This document shows, piece by piece, positions 7,853 through 17,553 of a stretch of 51,799 nt of DNA. The translations under genes were made by a program, and so were the position numbers. Numbering within the stretch: the first letter of the stretch is position 1; every line of letters begins with the position of its first letter. A model generated the notes under the pieces. The model made no database searches and was not told where the DNA came from. It saw nothing but the letters and a program-made list of their open reading frames with translations. Origin of the DNA: Lentibacillus kapialis (lineage in GTDB: Bacteria > Bacillota > Bacilli > Bacillales > Amphibacillaceae); the NCBI RefSeq assembly GCF_014646635.1, contig NZ_BMNQ01000018.1:1-51799 (forward strand). Direction: 5' to 3'.

Positions 7853-8974
7853 GTGAAAATAAGGTATTATATTATCGCCTATTTCATTTGTATTATTCTT
7901 ATGATGTTGACCACTTCGTTCATATCCATATCCAAGAGTCAAAATGAAATGTTTCATTTCGGCGCAATTAATGAATTAACTAAATCTGATTTGATTTCAG
8001 AAACATTCGTGCTTATGATGAGTTCGGAGATACCTCAATTGAAAGAAAATTTAAATGCAAACGATATAAAGTCACCGGATTTTTCGTCTTTAGTATTTGC
8101 ATTCACTTCGGGAATAACACCTAAAAGTTTCACAAGTCTGCTCGAACTCGAGCTGCCGGGAATGAAGACATTTTCCAACGGGATGCGTCTTCAGGGAAAG
8201 GACTTAACTGCAATGCCGGTTGAGTCACCCCCACCTGATTTTGATAAGCTGTTAAAAGAGGGCTCCTCCGGAAATCATTCTGAACAGGAGGATCAAGTTA
8301 ACCAGGATACGGATAATGCAGAGGTATTTATTTATCACAGTCATGCTTGGGAAGCTTTTCTCCCATTACTTGACGAGCCAGAAAAAAAACCGAGTGAAGC
8401 TTCGAGTACAAATAATAAGCAAAATATTGTACTTGCAGGTTCTATGCTTGCCAAACAACTTGAGAACAGGGGCGTTAGCACACTTCATGATAAAACCAAT
8501 GTTACAGCGAGCCTTAACCAAAAAGGCTGGGGGCCTGGTGATTCATATAAATTTTCACGGCAGTCCGTCAAAGAAGTGATGTCCGCAAATGATACTGTGA
8601 ACTATTTTATCGATATCCACCGTGATGCCTTGCGCAAAGATCAGACAACGGTGACGATTGATGGGAAGAATTATGCAAAGCTATTTTTTATTGTAGGGGT
8701 CGGACATGAGGAGTACCAAAAAAACCTCGCGTTTGCAAAGGAATTGCACACTATGATTAAACAGAAATATCCCGGACTCAGTAAAGGAATATATAAAAAA
8801 AGCAAATCTGAAGGAAACGGTATATACAATCAGGATATGTCAGGACGATCAATTTTAATTGAATTTGGAGGAATTGATAATAATCGCGAGGAGCTCAACA
8901 ATACGGCTGAAGTCATGGCAGAGGTTCTTAGCGAACATCAAAAAGATGCTTTAAAAGTTAACAATGCGAATTAA
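7853..8974 (+). CDS. spoIIP: stage II sporulation protein P (cell-wall hydrolase)
   Basis: SpoIIP cleaves septal peptidoglycan (amidase and endopeptidase) to drive forespore engulfment with SpoIID and SpoIIM. An N-terminal membrane anchor (residues 5-27) precedes a low-complexity linker rich in E, Q and N. The catalytic domain shows H162/H164 and E167 in YHSHAWEAFLP, H256 in DIHRDALR, and E337 in EFGGIDNN, so the metal-site residues look intact. The start is a GTG with a weak ribosome site. In B. subtilis spoIIP lies next to gpr; here it is divergent from spoVA and convergent with sigF. It could be a second copy. Confidence 0.9.
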   Translation: MKIRYYIIAYFICIILMMLTTSFISISKSQNEMFHFGAINELTKSDLISETFVLMMSSEIPQLKENLNANDIKSPDFSSLVFAFTSGITPKSFTSLLELELPGMKTFSNGMRLQGKDLTAMPVESPPPDFDKLLKEGSSGNHSEQEDQVNQDTDNAEVFIYHSHAWEAFLPLLDEPEKKPSEASSTNNKQNIVLAGSMLAKQLENRGVSTLHDKTNVTASLNQKGWGPGDSYKFSRQSVKEVMSANDTVNYFIDIHRDALRKDQTTVTIDGKNYAKLFFIVGVGHEEYQKNLAFAKELHTMIKQKYPGLSKGIYKKSKSEGNGIYNQDMSGRSILIEFGGIDNNREELNNTAEVMAEVLSEHQKDALKVNNAN

Positions 8975-9040
8975 AAAGCCAAAGCAAAACCAACGAAAAG
9001 TAGCTGTACAGCTTTAGTACGCAAACAACGTGCAGTAAGA

Positions 9041-9162
9041 GCCCCGTTTAGAAAAACTCGGCATTCGCCTCGTCCTATAGCGAGTGCCGAAGTTTTTTAA
9101 GGTTATCTATAATATATACTTTCTGGGTATAAAAAATTCTACGATGCAGATTTAGACGGGGC
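9041..9162. terminator. long stem enclosing repeat copy C
   Basis: GCCCCGT (9041-9047) pairs with ACGGGGC (9156-9162). An outer GCAGT/ACTGC pair (9032-9036 / 9165-9169) extends it. The stem lies between the convergent ends of spoIIP and sigF, and its loop is filled by the dispersed repeat. It probably marks the original bidirectional terminator. Confidence 0.5.
9049..9135 (+). repeat. dispersed ~93-bp repeat, copy C
   Basis: This copy reads TAGAAAAACTCGGCATTCGC, then the arm GCGAGTGCCGA, and ends CTTTCTGGGTATAAAAAA. It is slightly shorter than copies A and B because the middle TTCTTATAAGG block has lost bases. It is intergenic between spoIIP and sigF and sits inside a GC-rich stem. Confidence 0.82.
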
Positions 9163-9210
9163 CGACTGCTGTGACGGTACATGCCTAGTTTTGCTCATGT
9201 CCGTCCTGAT

Positions 9211-9966
9211 TCATGGGTTCATATTCACTTTCATGTCCTCTAGTATTTTTTTCTCAAGGCGCGATACTTGTACCTGTGAAATATCAAGCCGTTCAGCCAC
9301 TTCAGACTGTGTCCGGTCTTTGTAGTAGCGCAAATATAATATCAGCCGCTCACGTGCATTCAGCCGCCTAATTGCCTCCTGCAACGAAAGTTTATCAAAC
9401 CATTTTGTATCATCATCGGCAATCTGGTCCAATAACGTAATCGGGTCCCCATCATTCTCAAACACGGTTTCGTGGATGGAATGTGGTGACTTTGCAGCCT
9501 CCTCGGCATGAACGACTTCCTCAGAGGTGATATGGAGTGATTCAGCGATTTCCAAAACAGTTGGGACACGTCCCAGCTGCTTCGTTAATTCATCCCGCTT
9601 TTTTCTTATTTTATTCCCGGTTTCCTTCAGGGAACGGCTCACTTTAATACTGCCGTCATCCCGGATGAATCGCTGTATTTCACCGATGATCATCGGCACA
9701 GCATATGTGGAAAACTTGACGTCATAAGATAAGTCAAATTTATCAATTGCTTTTATAAGTCCGATGCTTCCTATCTGAAACAGATCATCCGGATCATATC
9801 CACGGTTGATAAAGCGTTGTACCACTGACCAAACCAATCTGACATTATTTTCAACAAGCATATCCCGTGCCTGTTTATCGCCTTGCTGACTTTTATGGAT
9901 ATAGGTCTTCACCTGCTCGTCACTCAACGATTCTTGCCGGTTATCATGACTGACATTTACGTCCAT
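9211..9966 (-). CDS. sigF: RNA polymerase sigma factor F
   Basis: Sigma-F is the first forespore-specific sigma factor. Region 2 (DDLFQIGSIGLIKAIDKFDL through FSTYAVPMIIGEIQRFIRDD) and the C-terminal region 4 helix-turn-helix (TQSEVAERLDISQVQVSRLE) are intact. I take the second in-frame ATG (9966, MDVNVSH), which aligns with the B. subtilis start; a first ATG two codons earlier abuts the AGGG. The protein is 251 aa. It is the third gene of spoIIA, 8 bp after spoIIAB, and is held inactive by SpoIIAB. Confidence 0.97.
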   Translation of the reverse strand: MDVNVSHDNRQESLSDEQVKTYIHKSQQGDKQARDMLVENNVRLVWSVVQRFINRGYDPDDLFQIGSIGLIKAIDKFDLSYDVKFSTYAVPMIIGEIQRFIRDDGSIKVSRSLKETGNKIRKKRDELTKQLGRVPTVLEIAESLHITSEEVVHAEEAAKSPHSIHETVFENDGDPITLLDQIADDDTKWFDKLSLQEAIRRLNARERLILYLRYYKDRTQSEVAERLDISQVQVSRLEKKILEDMKVNMNP

Positions 9967-9974
9967 AGGCATCC

Positions 9975-10412
9975 CTATTTAGAAACCGTTTTTTTTGAAA
10001 GTTGTTTTGTCATATGAACAGTTGTGCCGGTTTCAGGTGAAGATATGATTTCCAATACGTCCATAAAATTCTCAATAATGGTAAATCCCATTCCGGATCT
10101 TTCCAATTCAGGCTTTGATGTATAGAGCGGCTGTCTCGCTTCATTCACATCACCGATTCCGGTGCCGGTATCCTTGATTGTCAGTTCGACCTCGTCTTCA
10201 TGCAGCACACATGAAATTGAAACATGATGCCCGGGTTCATTATTATAACCGTGAATGATAGCATTTGTTACGGCCTCGGAAACGACTGTTTTAATCTCCG
10301 TCAATTCGTCCATCGTCGGATCCAGTTGTGCCACAAAAGAAGCCACAGTTACCCTGGCAAATGACTCATTTTCGCTGACGCTTGCAAATTCTACAAACAT
10401 TTCATTTTTCAT
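9975..10412 (-). CDS. spoIIAB: anti-sigma F factor / serine kinase
   Basis: SpoIIAB binds and inhibits sigma-F and phosphorylates SpoIIAA. It is a GHKL ATPase of 145 residues with the N-box E46...N50 ([11 protein letters not shown]), the G1 box D81-TGTGI, and [12 protein letters not shown] as the G2 box. The ATG overlaps the spoIIAA stop by 4 bp (ATGA), giving tight coupling and fixed stoichiometry. Confidence 0.97.
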   Translation of the reverse strand: MKNEMFVEFASVSENESFARVTVASFVAQLDPTMDELTEIKTVVSEAVTNAIIHGYNNEPGHHVSISCVLHEDEVELTIKDTGTGIGDVNEARQPLYTSKPELERSGMGFTIIENFMDVLEIISSPETGTTVHMTKQLSKKTVSK

Positions 10413-10762
10413 GATGCCACCCCCAACGTAAATAACGCATGTTCTTCGCTCTCCTCCAGCCTTACAATTTTAAACATTCCGGACATTTCAAATAATCTCC
10501 GGACTGGCGCGGAAACGGAGCATACAACCATCTCCCCTCCCAGTTGCAGCACTTCTTTGTATCTGCCAAGAACAACACCAAGCCCTGAACTGTCCATGAA
10601 CGTTACCGATTCAAGATTCAGTACAACATGTTTGATGGCGTTTGTATACATCATTTCTTTCCATTCGCTCCGTAATTCTTCTGCTTCATGATGGTCCAAT
10701 TCTCCGGTCATTCTGACGACCAGGACTTCTGCTTTGACGTCAAATGCAGTAGACAAACCCAT
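10409..10762 (-). CDS. spoIIAA: anti-sigma F factor antagonist
   Basis: SpoIIAA is a STAS-domain protein of 117 residues whose unphosphorylated form frees sigma-F from SpoIIAB. The phosphorylation site is in FMDSSGLG: S58, the same position as in B. subtilis. It follows dacF, and the operon is probably read both from dacF and from its own promoter. The GGGGAGG ribosome site is strong. Confidence 0.96.
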   Translation of the reverse strand: MGLSTAFDVKAEVLVVRMTGELDHHEAEELRSEWKEMMYTNAIKHVVLNLESVTFMDSSGLGVVLGRYKEVLQLGGEMVVCSVSAPVRRLFEMSGMFKIVRLEESEEHALFTLGVAS

Positions 10763-10816
10763 AATACTTCCTCCCCACTTTTTCGTTCTGAGTACTTTTT
10801 CGCTAAAAGCCGGGCA

Positions 10817-10849
10817 AATTCCTTCTTCATGACAAAAGAAGAAGGAATT
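10817..10849 (-). other. 12-bp perfect hairpin between dacF and spoIIAA
   Basis: AATTCCTTCTTC (10817-10828) and GAAGAAGGAATT (10838-10849) form a perfect stem with a 9-base loop, 15 bp after dacF. No clean T-run follows on the minus strand, so read-through into spoIIA is likely. It may partly separate dacF from the sigma-F operon or protect an RNA end. The function is inferred. Confidence 0.5.
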
Positions 10850-10863
10850 CGTCAGAAATACTG

Positions 10864-12039
10864 CTAATTCACCATATTTTGAGCTGCCCGTTTTAACAAT
10901 GTCAGATACGATGCTTGTTGGACATCATGATCCACGGTTAACGGCGTTTTTGACAATGTTTTGCCATTGCTTTTTATGATTAACTCCCCGACTTGATCAC
11001 CCTTATTGATGGGCAGACCGATGTCGGATTTTATGTTCACGGATGTTGTTAAGTCTTTATCGTCCTCACCCTTACGGTGGATTGTGCTGATTGATTCTGA
11101 TGCTGTCACATCAACAGTAGCATTCTCCGCTCTTAATAAGTCCAACGTTGTAATGGTTTCGCCTTTTTTGTATAAATTTTTAGTTTCAAAATGATTGAAT
11201 GCATAATCAAGCATTCCACTAATCGCTGCATTTCGTTTCTTTGTTGTTTCAGCGCCCATGACAACGGCAATCATTCGCATGTTATTTTTTTCGGCTGTGG
11301 CTGTTAAACAATATTTAGCTTCATTTGTATAACCAGTTTTAAGTCCGTCAACACCTGGGTAGGACTTAACGAGTTTATTCGTGTTCACAAGCCAGAATTC
11401 GTTCTCCTCACCTTTTCGCAAATAATCTTCATAAATGGACGTATATTCGGTCACGGATTCATATTTTAATAATTCTTTAGCCATAACCGCCATATCATGG
11501 GCAGTGCTGTAATGATCCTCAGCCGGGAGACCGGTGGCATTCCGAAAACGTGTGTTTTCAAGACCTAATGCCTTTGTTTTTTTGTTCATCTGTTTCACAA
11601 ATGCTTTCTCACTGCCGGCAATTCTCTCGGCCAGCGCAACACTTGCGTCATTTGCCGAAGCGACAGCTATCCCCTTCAAAAGGTCATTGACACTCATTTC
11701 TTCGCCGGCTTCAAGAAATATCTGCGATCCCCCCATCGATGCAGCGCGATCACTGATCCTGATGGTCTCATTTTTATCGATTTTTCCTTTATCAAGAGCT
11801 TCCATTATCAGTAATAGAGTCATAACTTTTGTCATACTGGCAGGGGGTAATTTCTCTTGTGCGTTTTTGTTAAACAACACTTTTCCTGTATCGCGTTCCA
11901 TCAAAATGCCGGACTCGGCATCCGGGACTAAATTAAGATCTTGGTCTGTGTTACCTTTACCATTTTCTTCACCGAACACTGTAAATGGCATGAAGAGAAT
12001 TGAAAGTATAATGCTGGTCAATAAAACATACTTTTTCAT
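10864..12039 (-). CDS. dacF: D-alanyl-D-alanine carboxypeptidase DacF
   Basis: This penicillin-binding protein 5-type carboxypeptidase helps set spore cortex cross-linking. From the first listed start (TTG, 12051) the serine hydrolase motifs are S72-MTK, S133-AN and K239-TG. A signal peptide ([19 protein letters not shown]) leads, and a C-terminal helix ends the protein. I prefer the ATG at 12039 (391 aa), which aligns with the B. subtilis start; a TTG at 12051 sits on the ribosome site. In B. subtilis it is sigma-F/G dependent and lies directly upstream of spoIIA, as here. Confidence 0.93.
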   Translation of the reverse strand: MKKYVLLTSIILSILFMPFTVFGEENGKGNTDQDLNLVPDAESGILMERDTGKVLFNKNAQEKLPPASMTKVMTLLLIMEALDKGKIDKNETIRISDRAASMGGSQIFLEAGEEMSVNDLLKGIAVASANDASVALAERIAGSEKAFVKQMNKKTKALGLENTRFRNATGLPAEDHYSTAHDMAVMAKELLKYESVTEYTSIYEDYLRKGEENEFWLVNTNKLVKSYPGVDGLKTGYTNEAKYCLTATAEKNNMRMIAVVMGAETTKKRNAAISGMLDYAFNHFETKNLYKKGETITTLDLLRAENATVDVTASESISTIHRKGEDDKDLTTSVNIKSDIGLPINKGDQVGELIIKSNGKTLSKTPLTVDHDVQQASYLTLLKRAAQNMVN

Positions 12040-12106
12040 TTCAGATTTCAACCTCCAACGTTCAATATAGTTTTAGGATTGCCATTTCAGTGTGTTCTTA
12101 TACAGC

Positions 12107-12138
12107 AAAAACGCATGCCGGAACCAGCATGCGTTTTG
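12107..12138 (-). terminator. rho-independent terminator after pdp
   Basis: AAAACGCATGC (12108-12118) and GCATGCGTTTT (12127-12137) form an 11-bp stem with an 8-base loop and T/A tails on both sides. It lies 15 bp after the pdp stop and ends the drm-punA-pdp transcript before dacF. Confidence 0.85.
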
Positions 12139-12152
12139 ACCTTAAGTATAAT

Positions 12153-13457
12153 TTATTTTGAGACGTTCTCATAAATCAACGGCGGTTTCTCCACGGTTCT
12201 ATTCGAGATGACAATACTTGCATATAATTTTTCTGTCACATCATCAATGGTATCGGTATTAGCGTGAATCTTCAAAAGTGATTCCCCCTTACTGACGGGG
12301 TCCCCTATTTTTTTATTGAGTACGATACCGACAGACAAATCAATGCCGGAATCTTTTTCTTTCCTTCCGGCGCCTAGCATCATGGCCGCTGTTCCGATGC
12401 CCTCTGCTTCGATTTCAGAAACAGTCCCTGACTCTTTAGCAGGCAGATCAAATGTGTATGATGATTGCGGCAATAAATCCGGATTATCCGCTACATGCGC
12501 ATCACCGCCTTGTGCTTCGAGAAATACTTTAAACTGCTCGATTGCCTTCCCGCTGTTCAAGTTATCAGTCAGCTGTTTCCGTGCTTCATCGAGATTGTCC
12601 GCTTTGTTTGCCAATACAACCATCTGACTGCCCAGTTCAATACATAATTCAGTTAAATCTTCCGGTCCATGACCCTGTAATGTCTCGATTGCTTCTTTAA
12701 TCTCCAGGGCATTACCGACAGCTTTCCCAAGCGGCTGGCTCATGTCTGAAATGACAGCCATCGTATTTCTGCCGACACGGTTCCCGATCGATACCATTGC
12801 CTGTGCTAATTCTCTGGCATCATCAAGCTCTTTCATAAAAGCACCTGCTCCGGTTTTAACATCAAGTACAATAGCATCTGCACCTGATGCTATTTTTTTA
12901 CTCATGATGGAGCTGGCAATCAATGGAATTGAATTGACTGTTGCTGTAACATCTCTCAGGCTGTAGAGTTTTTTATCAGCAGGTGTCAGGTTGCCTGTCT
13001 GGCCGATGACTGCTACTTTATTTCGGTTCACCAGATTAATAAAGGCTTCAATGGAAATTTCAACATGAAATCCAGGTACTGCTTCAAGCTTATCAATCGT
13101 TCCTCCGGTGTGCCCAAGGCCTCTTCCGCTCATTTTGGCCACAGGTACTCCGGCAGAAGCGACCAGCGGGGCAAGTATCAGGGTCGTCGTATCGCCAACC
13201 CCGCCGGTTGAATGTTTATCCACTTTAATACCGGAAATGGCAGAAAGATCAACTAGATCCCCCGATTCCACCATTGCCATGGTCAATTCAGCGCGTTCTT
13301 CTTCGGTCATATCCTGGAAAAAAACAGCCATCATCAAAGCACTGACCTGATAGTCCGGGATATTATCATTTGTGTATCCATCGACAAAAAAACGGATTTC
13401 TTCATTTGAAAGCTTTTTACCATCGCGTTTTTTTTCAATGATGTCATACATTCGCAT
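12153..13457 (-). CDS. pdp: pyrimidine-nucleoside phosphorylase
   Basis: This enzyme phosphorolyses uridine and thymidine, releasing (deoxy)ribose-1-phosphate for phosphopentomutase (drm) upstream. The 434-residue protein has the family signature around [20 protein letters not shown] (phosphate binding) and [18 protein letters not shown]-terminal barrel-sandwich domain ends in EKPPLIYE. It follows punA by 15 bp and a terminator follows it. Confidence 0.95.
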   Translation of the reverse strand: MRMYDIIEKKRDGKKLSNEEIRFFVDGYTNDNIPDYQVSALMMAVFFQDMTEEERAELTMAMVESGDLVDLSAISGIKVDKHSTGGVGDTTTLILAPLVASAGVPVAKMSGRGLGHTGGTIDKLEAVPGFHVEISIEAFINLVNRNKVAVIGQTGNLTPADKKLYSLRDVTATVNSIPLIASSIMSKKIASGADAIVLDVKTGAGAFMKELDDARELAQAMVSIGNRVGRNTMAVISDMSQPLGKAVGNALEIKEAIETLQGHGPEDLTELCIELGSQMVVLANKADNLDEARKQLTDNLNSGKAIEQFKVFLEAQGGDAHVADNPDLLPQSSYTFDLPAKESGTVSEIEAEGIGTAAMMLGAGRKEKDSGIDLSVGIVLNKKIGDPVSKGESLLKIHANTDTIDDVTEKLYASIVISNRTVEKPPLIYENVSK

Positions 13458-13472
13458 ATAATCACCTTTATT

Positions 13473-14294
13473 CTAATTTGGCAGTGTGCGGATGATTTCT
13501 TTTACAAACTTGAGAAAGTCTTCACGCACCTGTTTGGTTGTCTCAATCACTTCGTTGTGTGTCAGCGGCTGATCAAGAATACCGGCCGCCATATTGGATA
13601 TGCAAGAGATGCCCAGTACGCGCAAACCCGAGTGTCCTGAAACAATCACTTCCGGAACAGTTGACATACCGACAGCATCTCCGCCAAGTGTCCGGAGCAT
13701 GTTGATTTCTGCCGGTGTCTCATATGCTGGACCGGTGTTGCCGACATATACGCCTTCCTGTACTGTTAAGCCTAATGTTGATGCGCAGTCTTTTGCGTGC
13801 CGCAGATAAGCTTTATCATATACGTGTGACATATCCGGAAAGCGTTCACCGAGCGTTTCATCATTTGGCCCGAGCAGCGGATTATCCCCCATGTTATTGA
13901 TATGATCTGTGATCAGCATTAAATCACCAGGGTTAAATACCTTATTGATGCCGCCGGCTGCGTTGGTAACAATGATTGAATCAATTCCCAGTTTTTTCAT
14001 CACCCTTACCGGAAATGTTACTTGCTTCATTGAATAGCCTTCATAATAATGAAAGCGCCCCTGCATCGCAATTACCTGTCTACCTTCCAGTTTCCCTGTT
14101 ACAAGCTGCCCTTTGTGTCCCGATACGGTTGATTCCGGAAAATGCGGTATGTCTTTATAAGAAAATGTAACCGGATTATCGATTTCATCTGCTAAAACAC
14201 CAAGTCCCGATCCTAGAATAAGACCAATGGCAGGACCGCTTGAGGATTTCTTGTTTATATATGAAGCTGCTTCTGTAATAGCTGTCTGATTCAC
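13473..14294 (-). CDS. punA: purine-nucleoside phosphorylase
   Basis: This trimeric-type purine nucleoside phosphorylase of 273 residues cleaves guanosine and inosine. Family segments are GLILGSGLGVLADEI (phosphate loop), ALGLTV-type core VTNAAGGINKVFNPGDLMLI, and VGMSTVPEVIVSGHSGLRVLG. The start is a GTG after GGGGGAGATACC. It sits 14 bp after drm in the drm-punA-pdp salvage operon. Confidence 0.95.
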   Translation of the reverse strand: MNQTAITEAASYINKKSSSGPAIGLILGSGLGVLADEIDNPVTFSYKDIPHFPESTVSGHKGQLVTGKLEGRQVIAMQGRFHYYEGYSMKQVTFPVRVMKKLGIDSIIVTNAAGGINKVFNPGDLMLITDHINNMGDNPLLGPNDETLGERFPDMSHVYDKAYLRHAKDCASTLGLTVQEGVYVGNTGPAYETPAEINMLRTLGGDAVGMSTVPEVIVSGHSGLRVLGISCISNMAAGILDQPLTHNEVIETTKQVREDFLKFVKEIIRTLPN

Positions 14295-14308
14295 GGTATC
14301 TCTCCCCC

Positions 14309-15493
14309 TTATTTGATATCATTCAAAAAGCTTTTTCCGTGTTCAGGCATTTTAATGTTAAAGTTGTCGGAAATCGTGGCACCAATATCAGCGAATGTTT
14401 CTCTTAGAGCAAGCTCAGTTCCTTGATCCATGTTTGTATGATAAACGAGCAGCGGTACGTATTCGCGTGTGTGATCTGTTCCGTGGTGAATCGGATCGTT
14501 TCCATGATCTGCGGTAATAATCAGCAAATCATCTTCGTTCAGGCGATTCATTACTTCCGGAAGTCGTTTATCAAATGCCTCAAGGGCTTTCCCGTAGCCT
14601 TCGGGGTCACGTCTGTGCCCATACTTGGCATCAAAGTCAACCAAATTCAAAAAATTTAATCCTGTAAAATCGTTTGCCATCGAATCGATCAATTTGGTCA
14701 TCCCATCTTCATTATCTGTTGTGCGAATGGCTTCTGTGACACCCTCATCATCATAAATATCTGATATTTTACCAAGGGCAATCACGTCATAATCAGCATC
14801 TTCCAGTTCATTCATCACTGTCCTGCCGAAAGGCTTTAATGCATAGTCATGACGGTTGGACGTGCGTTTAAAAGCTTCTGGTTCACCCACAAAAGGTCTT
14901 GCAATGACACGACCGACCATATAGTTCTCATCCAGTGTCAGTTCGCGGGCGATTTCACAAATATGGTATAGTTCTTTTAATGGTACAACGTCTTCATGTG
15001 CAGCAATCTGTAAAACAGAATCTGCTGATGTATAAACGATCAATGCGCCGGTTTCCATATGATCCTTTCCTAATTCCTCGATAATGGCCGTACCTGATGC
15101 AGGTTTATTGCCGATAATTTTTCTACCTGTTTTTGTTTCCAGATCAGCAATCAGTTCATCCGGAAAACCATCTGGAAATGTGCGGAAAGGCTGCTGGATA
15201 TTTAAACCCATGATTTCCCAATGGCCTGTCATCGTATCTTTACCATTGGAAGCTTCCTGCATTTTTGTATAGTGGGCTTTTGGCGATGTAGCTTTTTCAA
15301 TTCCCTGTATCTTTCTGATATTGCTGAGCCCTAATTTCCCCATATTCGGCATGGTCAGGCCATTCATCTGTTCTGCAATATGTCCTAAAGTATCAGCCCC
15401 TTCGTCATTAAACGCTGTTGCGTCGGGGGCCTCTCCAATACCCACGGAATCCATTACAATTAAAAATATACGTTTGAATTGTTGCATAAACAT
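14309..15493 (-). CDS. drm: phosphopentomutase
   Basis: This enzyme interconverts (deoxy)ribose-1-phosphate and -5-phosphate, linking nucleoside breakdown to central carbon metabolism. It is an alkaline-phosphatase-superfamily enzyme with metal-binding [12 protein letters not shown] at the N-terminus and ADHGNDP...[12 protein letters not shown] near the C-terminus. Of three close start codons I take the ATG at 15493 (394 aa), 5 nt after AGGAGG. Its gene order downstream of xerD matches B. subtilis. Confidence 0.94.
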   Translation of the reverse strand: MFMQQFKRIFLIVMDSVGIGEAPDATAFNDEGADTLGHIAEQMNGLTMPNMGKLGLSNIRKIQGIEKATSPKAHYTKMQEASNGKDTMTGHWEIMGLNIQQPFRTFPDGFPDELIADLETKTGRKIIGNKPASGTAIIEELGKDHMETGALIVYTSADSVLQIAAHEDVVPLKELYHICEIARELTLDENYMVGRVIARPFVGEPEAFKRTSNRHDYALKPFGRTVMNELEDADYDVIALGKISDIYDDEGVTEAIRTTDNEDGMTKLIDSMANDFTGLNFLNLVDFDAKYGHRRDPEGYGKALEAFDKRLPEVMNRLNEDDLLIITADHGNDPIHHGTDHTREYVPLLVYHTNMDQGTELALRETFADIGATISDNFNIKMPEHGKSFLNDIK

Positions 15494-15635
15494 CAATACC
15501 TCCTACAGCTGTTTTTCCCTGTTTTATGTTGCAGTATGCCATTATCTTTTTTGCTGTATGATGTCTGACGACTACAACGGCAAAAAAACGACGTTTCCCT
15601 GTTATGTGTTGCCTATTATTTGGCTGCCGGCCAGA

Positions 15636-16529
15636 CTAGGCACGCGGATGATACGATTGATAAATATCTTTTAATCTGGCTTTTGTGATATGTGTATAAA
15701 TTTGTGTTGTGGAAATATCGGAATGCCCGAGCATTTCCTGAACAGATCGTAAATCCGCACCATTTTCCAATAAATGGGTAGCAAATGAATGCCTCAGGGT
15801 ATGTGGTGTGATTGTTTTATGGATTCCGGCATCACGGGTAATCGCTTTTAATATTTTCCAAAAACCTTGACGGGACAATGGTCTTCCATGCTGATTAACA
15901 AATAGCGCATTTTTATCCTGTTTGCGTTTGACAAGAGTTGTCCGGGCGTCCTGTAAGTAATCATCCATCGCTTTTTTAGCCATATCCCCAAGCGGGACAA
16001 TTCTTTCTTTCGATCCCTTTCCCATGCATCGCACAAATCCCATCGTTAAATGAAGGTCGCTTACTTTCAGGCCGACCAATTCCGAAACTCGCAATCCCGT
16101 AGCATACATTAGTTCAAGCATGGCTTTATTCCGGATCATCAAAGGAGTGCTCCCACCGGTTGACAATAAAGCCTCTACATCCTTTGATGTTAGCGTAGAA
16201 GGCAGTTTTTGTTCTCTTTTAGGTGTTTCAATATGTATGCTTGCATCATGTTTGACAATCTGTTCCCGAATCAAAAAATGATGGAAAGATCGGATTGAGG
16301 AAATCGCTCTGGCAATTGTTGCCGGTGATTTATTTTCTTCCTTAAGTGTGGATAGGAACCCTGTAATGTCAATTCGGCCTATCTCGATCCAGTCTGATTT
16401 ATGGCGTACGTTATTCAGAAAATATATATAGTTTTTCAAATCACGCTGATATGATTTTAATGTGTTGTCTGTTGCCCCGCGTTCGACTGTTAAATAGTGG
16501 ACAAAATCTTCAAAAGCGGGTTTTAGCAT
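15636..16529 (-). CDS. xerD: site-specific tyrosine recombinase XerD
   Basis: XerD, with XerC, resolves chromosome dimers at dif during division. The 297-residue protein has the N-terminal core-binding domain and all catalytic residues: R147 (ATGLRVSEL), K171, H243 and R246 (HTLRHSFATH), H269 and nucleophile Y278 (TQIYTH). It starts 4 bp after yqzK ends, so the two are co-transcribed. It is chromosomal and conserved here, not a phage integrase. Confidence 0.95.
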   Translation of the reverse strand: MLKPAFEDFVHYLTVERGATDNTLKSYQRDLKNYIYFLNNVRHKSDWIEIGRIDITGFLSTLKEENKSPATIARAISSIRSFHHFLIREQIVKHDASIHIETPKREQKLPSTLTSKDVEALLSTGGSTPLMIRNKAMLELMYATGLRVSELVGLKVSDLHLTMGFVRCMGKGSKERIVPLGDMAKKAMDDYLQDARTTLVKRKQDKNALFVNQHGRPLSRQGFWKILKAITRDAGIHKTITPHTLRHSFATHLLENGADLRSVQEMLGHSDISTTQIYTHITKARLKDIYQSYHPRA

Positions 16530-16533
16530 AATT

Positions 16534-16743
16534 TTACTCCCCTAAGCGAAAAAATAAGTTAAGCCGATCCACGAAACTTCCATCTTCAGACTCAGAAACT
16601 TTTACTGACGGTCCTTGCGGCGGATCGTACCGGTGAAATTGCTCATATTCAGCATGCATATACCGCAAACCAAAGTAGAATAGACATGTACACCCTATAA
16701 AAAGAATAATTATTTTCAGGGTATCCCGGAACAACTGTACCAT
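16534..16743 (-). CDS. yqzK: YqzK family small membrane protein (DUF4227)
   Basis: This 69-residue protein has one transmembrane helix (IIILFIGCTCLFYFGLRYM) and a short acidic tail. It matches the small YqzK gene found between fur and xerD in Bacillaceae. The frame is open to 16791, but GAGGTGGGAG precedes the ATG at 16743 (MVQLFRDTLK), which I use. The function is unknown. It is co-transcribed with xerD. Confidence 0.8.
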   Translation of the reverse strand: MVQLFRDTLKIIILFIGCTCLFYFGLRYMHAEYEQFHRYDPPQGPSVKVSESEDGSFVDRLNLFFRLGE

Positions 16744-16942
16744 TTGCTCCCACCTCTTTTTGCATATCTGCCGTGAACTGTTCAACAACAAGACATCGCT
16801 CGTTTATTAAACCATATCACTAGTAAAGATATGCTGAAAAAGGTTAATAATATACATGGTATTATGATGTTATTCTATCATCCTACCACCAAAATACCGT
16901 ATTTTCTTATAAAAGTAAATTAGCGGCCAAATAGAGTAAAAA

Positions 16943-16974
16943 ACCTTTTTTCTCAGTAAGAAAAAAGGTGTTCC
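16943..16974 (-). terminator. rho-independent terminator after fur
   Basis: An 11-bp stem, ACCTTTTTTCT / AGAAAAAAGGT (16943-16953 and 16959-16969), has a 5-base loop and a T-run on the minus strand. It is 16 bp after the fur stop. Confidence 0.88.
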
Positions 16975-16984
16975 TTTCATGTCA

Positions 16985-17443
16985 TTATCTTGCTGATTGA
17001 ACTGCCGCTTCCTGGCACTGTTTGCAAACTCCGTGGAATGTCAATCGATGATCCTCCACTTGAAAACGGAAATCTTTCTCAACTATCTTTTCAACGTCAC
17101 CAAGAAGATCATCCACTATTTCTTCAACAGAACCGCATTCCATACATACAAGATGATGATGAAAATGCTCAGCTCCCTCTTTGCGCAGATCGTAGCGTGA
17201 AACACCATCACCAAAATTTATCTTATCGACAATTTTCAATTCTGATAATAATTCCAGTGTACGATACACTGTAGCAAGGCCAATTTCAGGCGCCTTTTCT
17301 TTAACCAGTAGATAGACATCTTCAGCACTTAAGTGATCTTCTTCTCGTTCCAGAAGCACTCTGAGTGTGGCTTCCCGTTGTGGAGTAAGCTTATAACTTT
17401 GAGCATGGAGCTGTTTTTTTATCCGTTCAATTCGATGTTCCAT
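16985..17443 (-). CDS. fur: ferric uptake regulator
   Basis: Fur is an iron-responsive repressor with an N-terminal winged helix and a metal-binding dimerisation domain. It has HHH at 95-97 and structural zinc pairs C100-x-x-C103 and C140-x-x-C143. The frame is open to 17503, but GGGAGGAG lies 7 nt before the ATG at 17443, giving 152 residues, so I use that. Among Fur paralogues (PerR, Zur) it is best assigned to Fur by its place between spoIIM and yqzK-xerD. Its promoter carries a PerR-type box. Confidence 0.92.
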   Translation of the reverse strand: MEHRIERIKKQLHAQSYKLTPQREATLRVLLEREEDHLSAEDVYLLVKEKAPEIGLATVYRTLELLSELKIVDKINFGDGVSRYDLRKEGAEHFHHHLVCMECGSVEEIVDDLLGDVEKIVEKDFRFQVEDHRLTFHGVCKQCQEAAVQSAR

Positions 17444-17474
17444 GGCAAGTCTCCTCCCTATAATCCCCAATTTC

Positions 17475-17503
17475 ATTATATGCGGCCAGATGGAGCGTGT
17501 CAA
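17475..17503 (-). promoter_or_regulatory. sigma-A promoter of fur
   Basis: On the minus strand TTGACA (17498-17503) and TATAAT (17475-17480) are both perfect consensus hexamers with an exact 17-base spacer. The promoter lies 32 bp before the fur start codon. Confidence 0.88.
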
Positions 17504-17504
17504 A

Positions 17505-17519
17505 ATATAATCATTATAA
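17505..17519 (-). promoter_or_regulatory. PerR-type operator upstream of fur
   Basis: ATATAATCATTATAA is a 7-1-7 dyad that matches 14 of 15 positions of the B. subtilis Per box (TTATAATNATTATAA). It fits the Fur box (TGATAATNATTATCA) less well. It abuts the -35 hexamer. In B. subtilis fur is under PerR control, so peroxide-responsive regulation is the likely role. Confidence 0.7.
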
Positions 17520-17553
17520 TTTGTTATTTATAATTGTTATTATATAATATTTA

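Noticed and set aside
11534-12070. 178-residue plus-strand open frame
   Set aside because: It is antisense to dacF; the catalytic motifs of dacF explain the reading frame.
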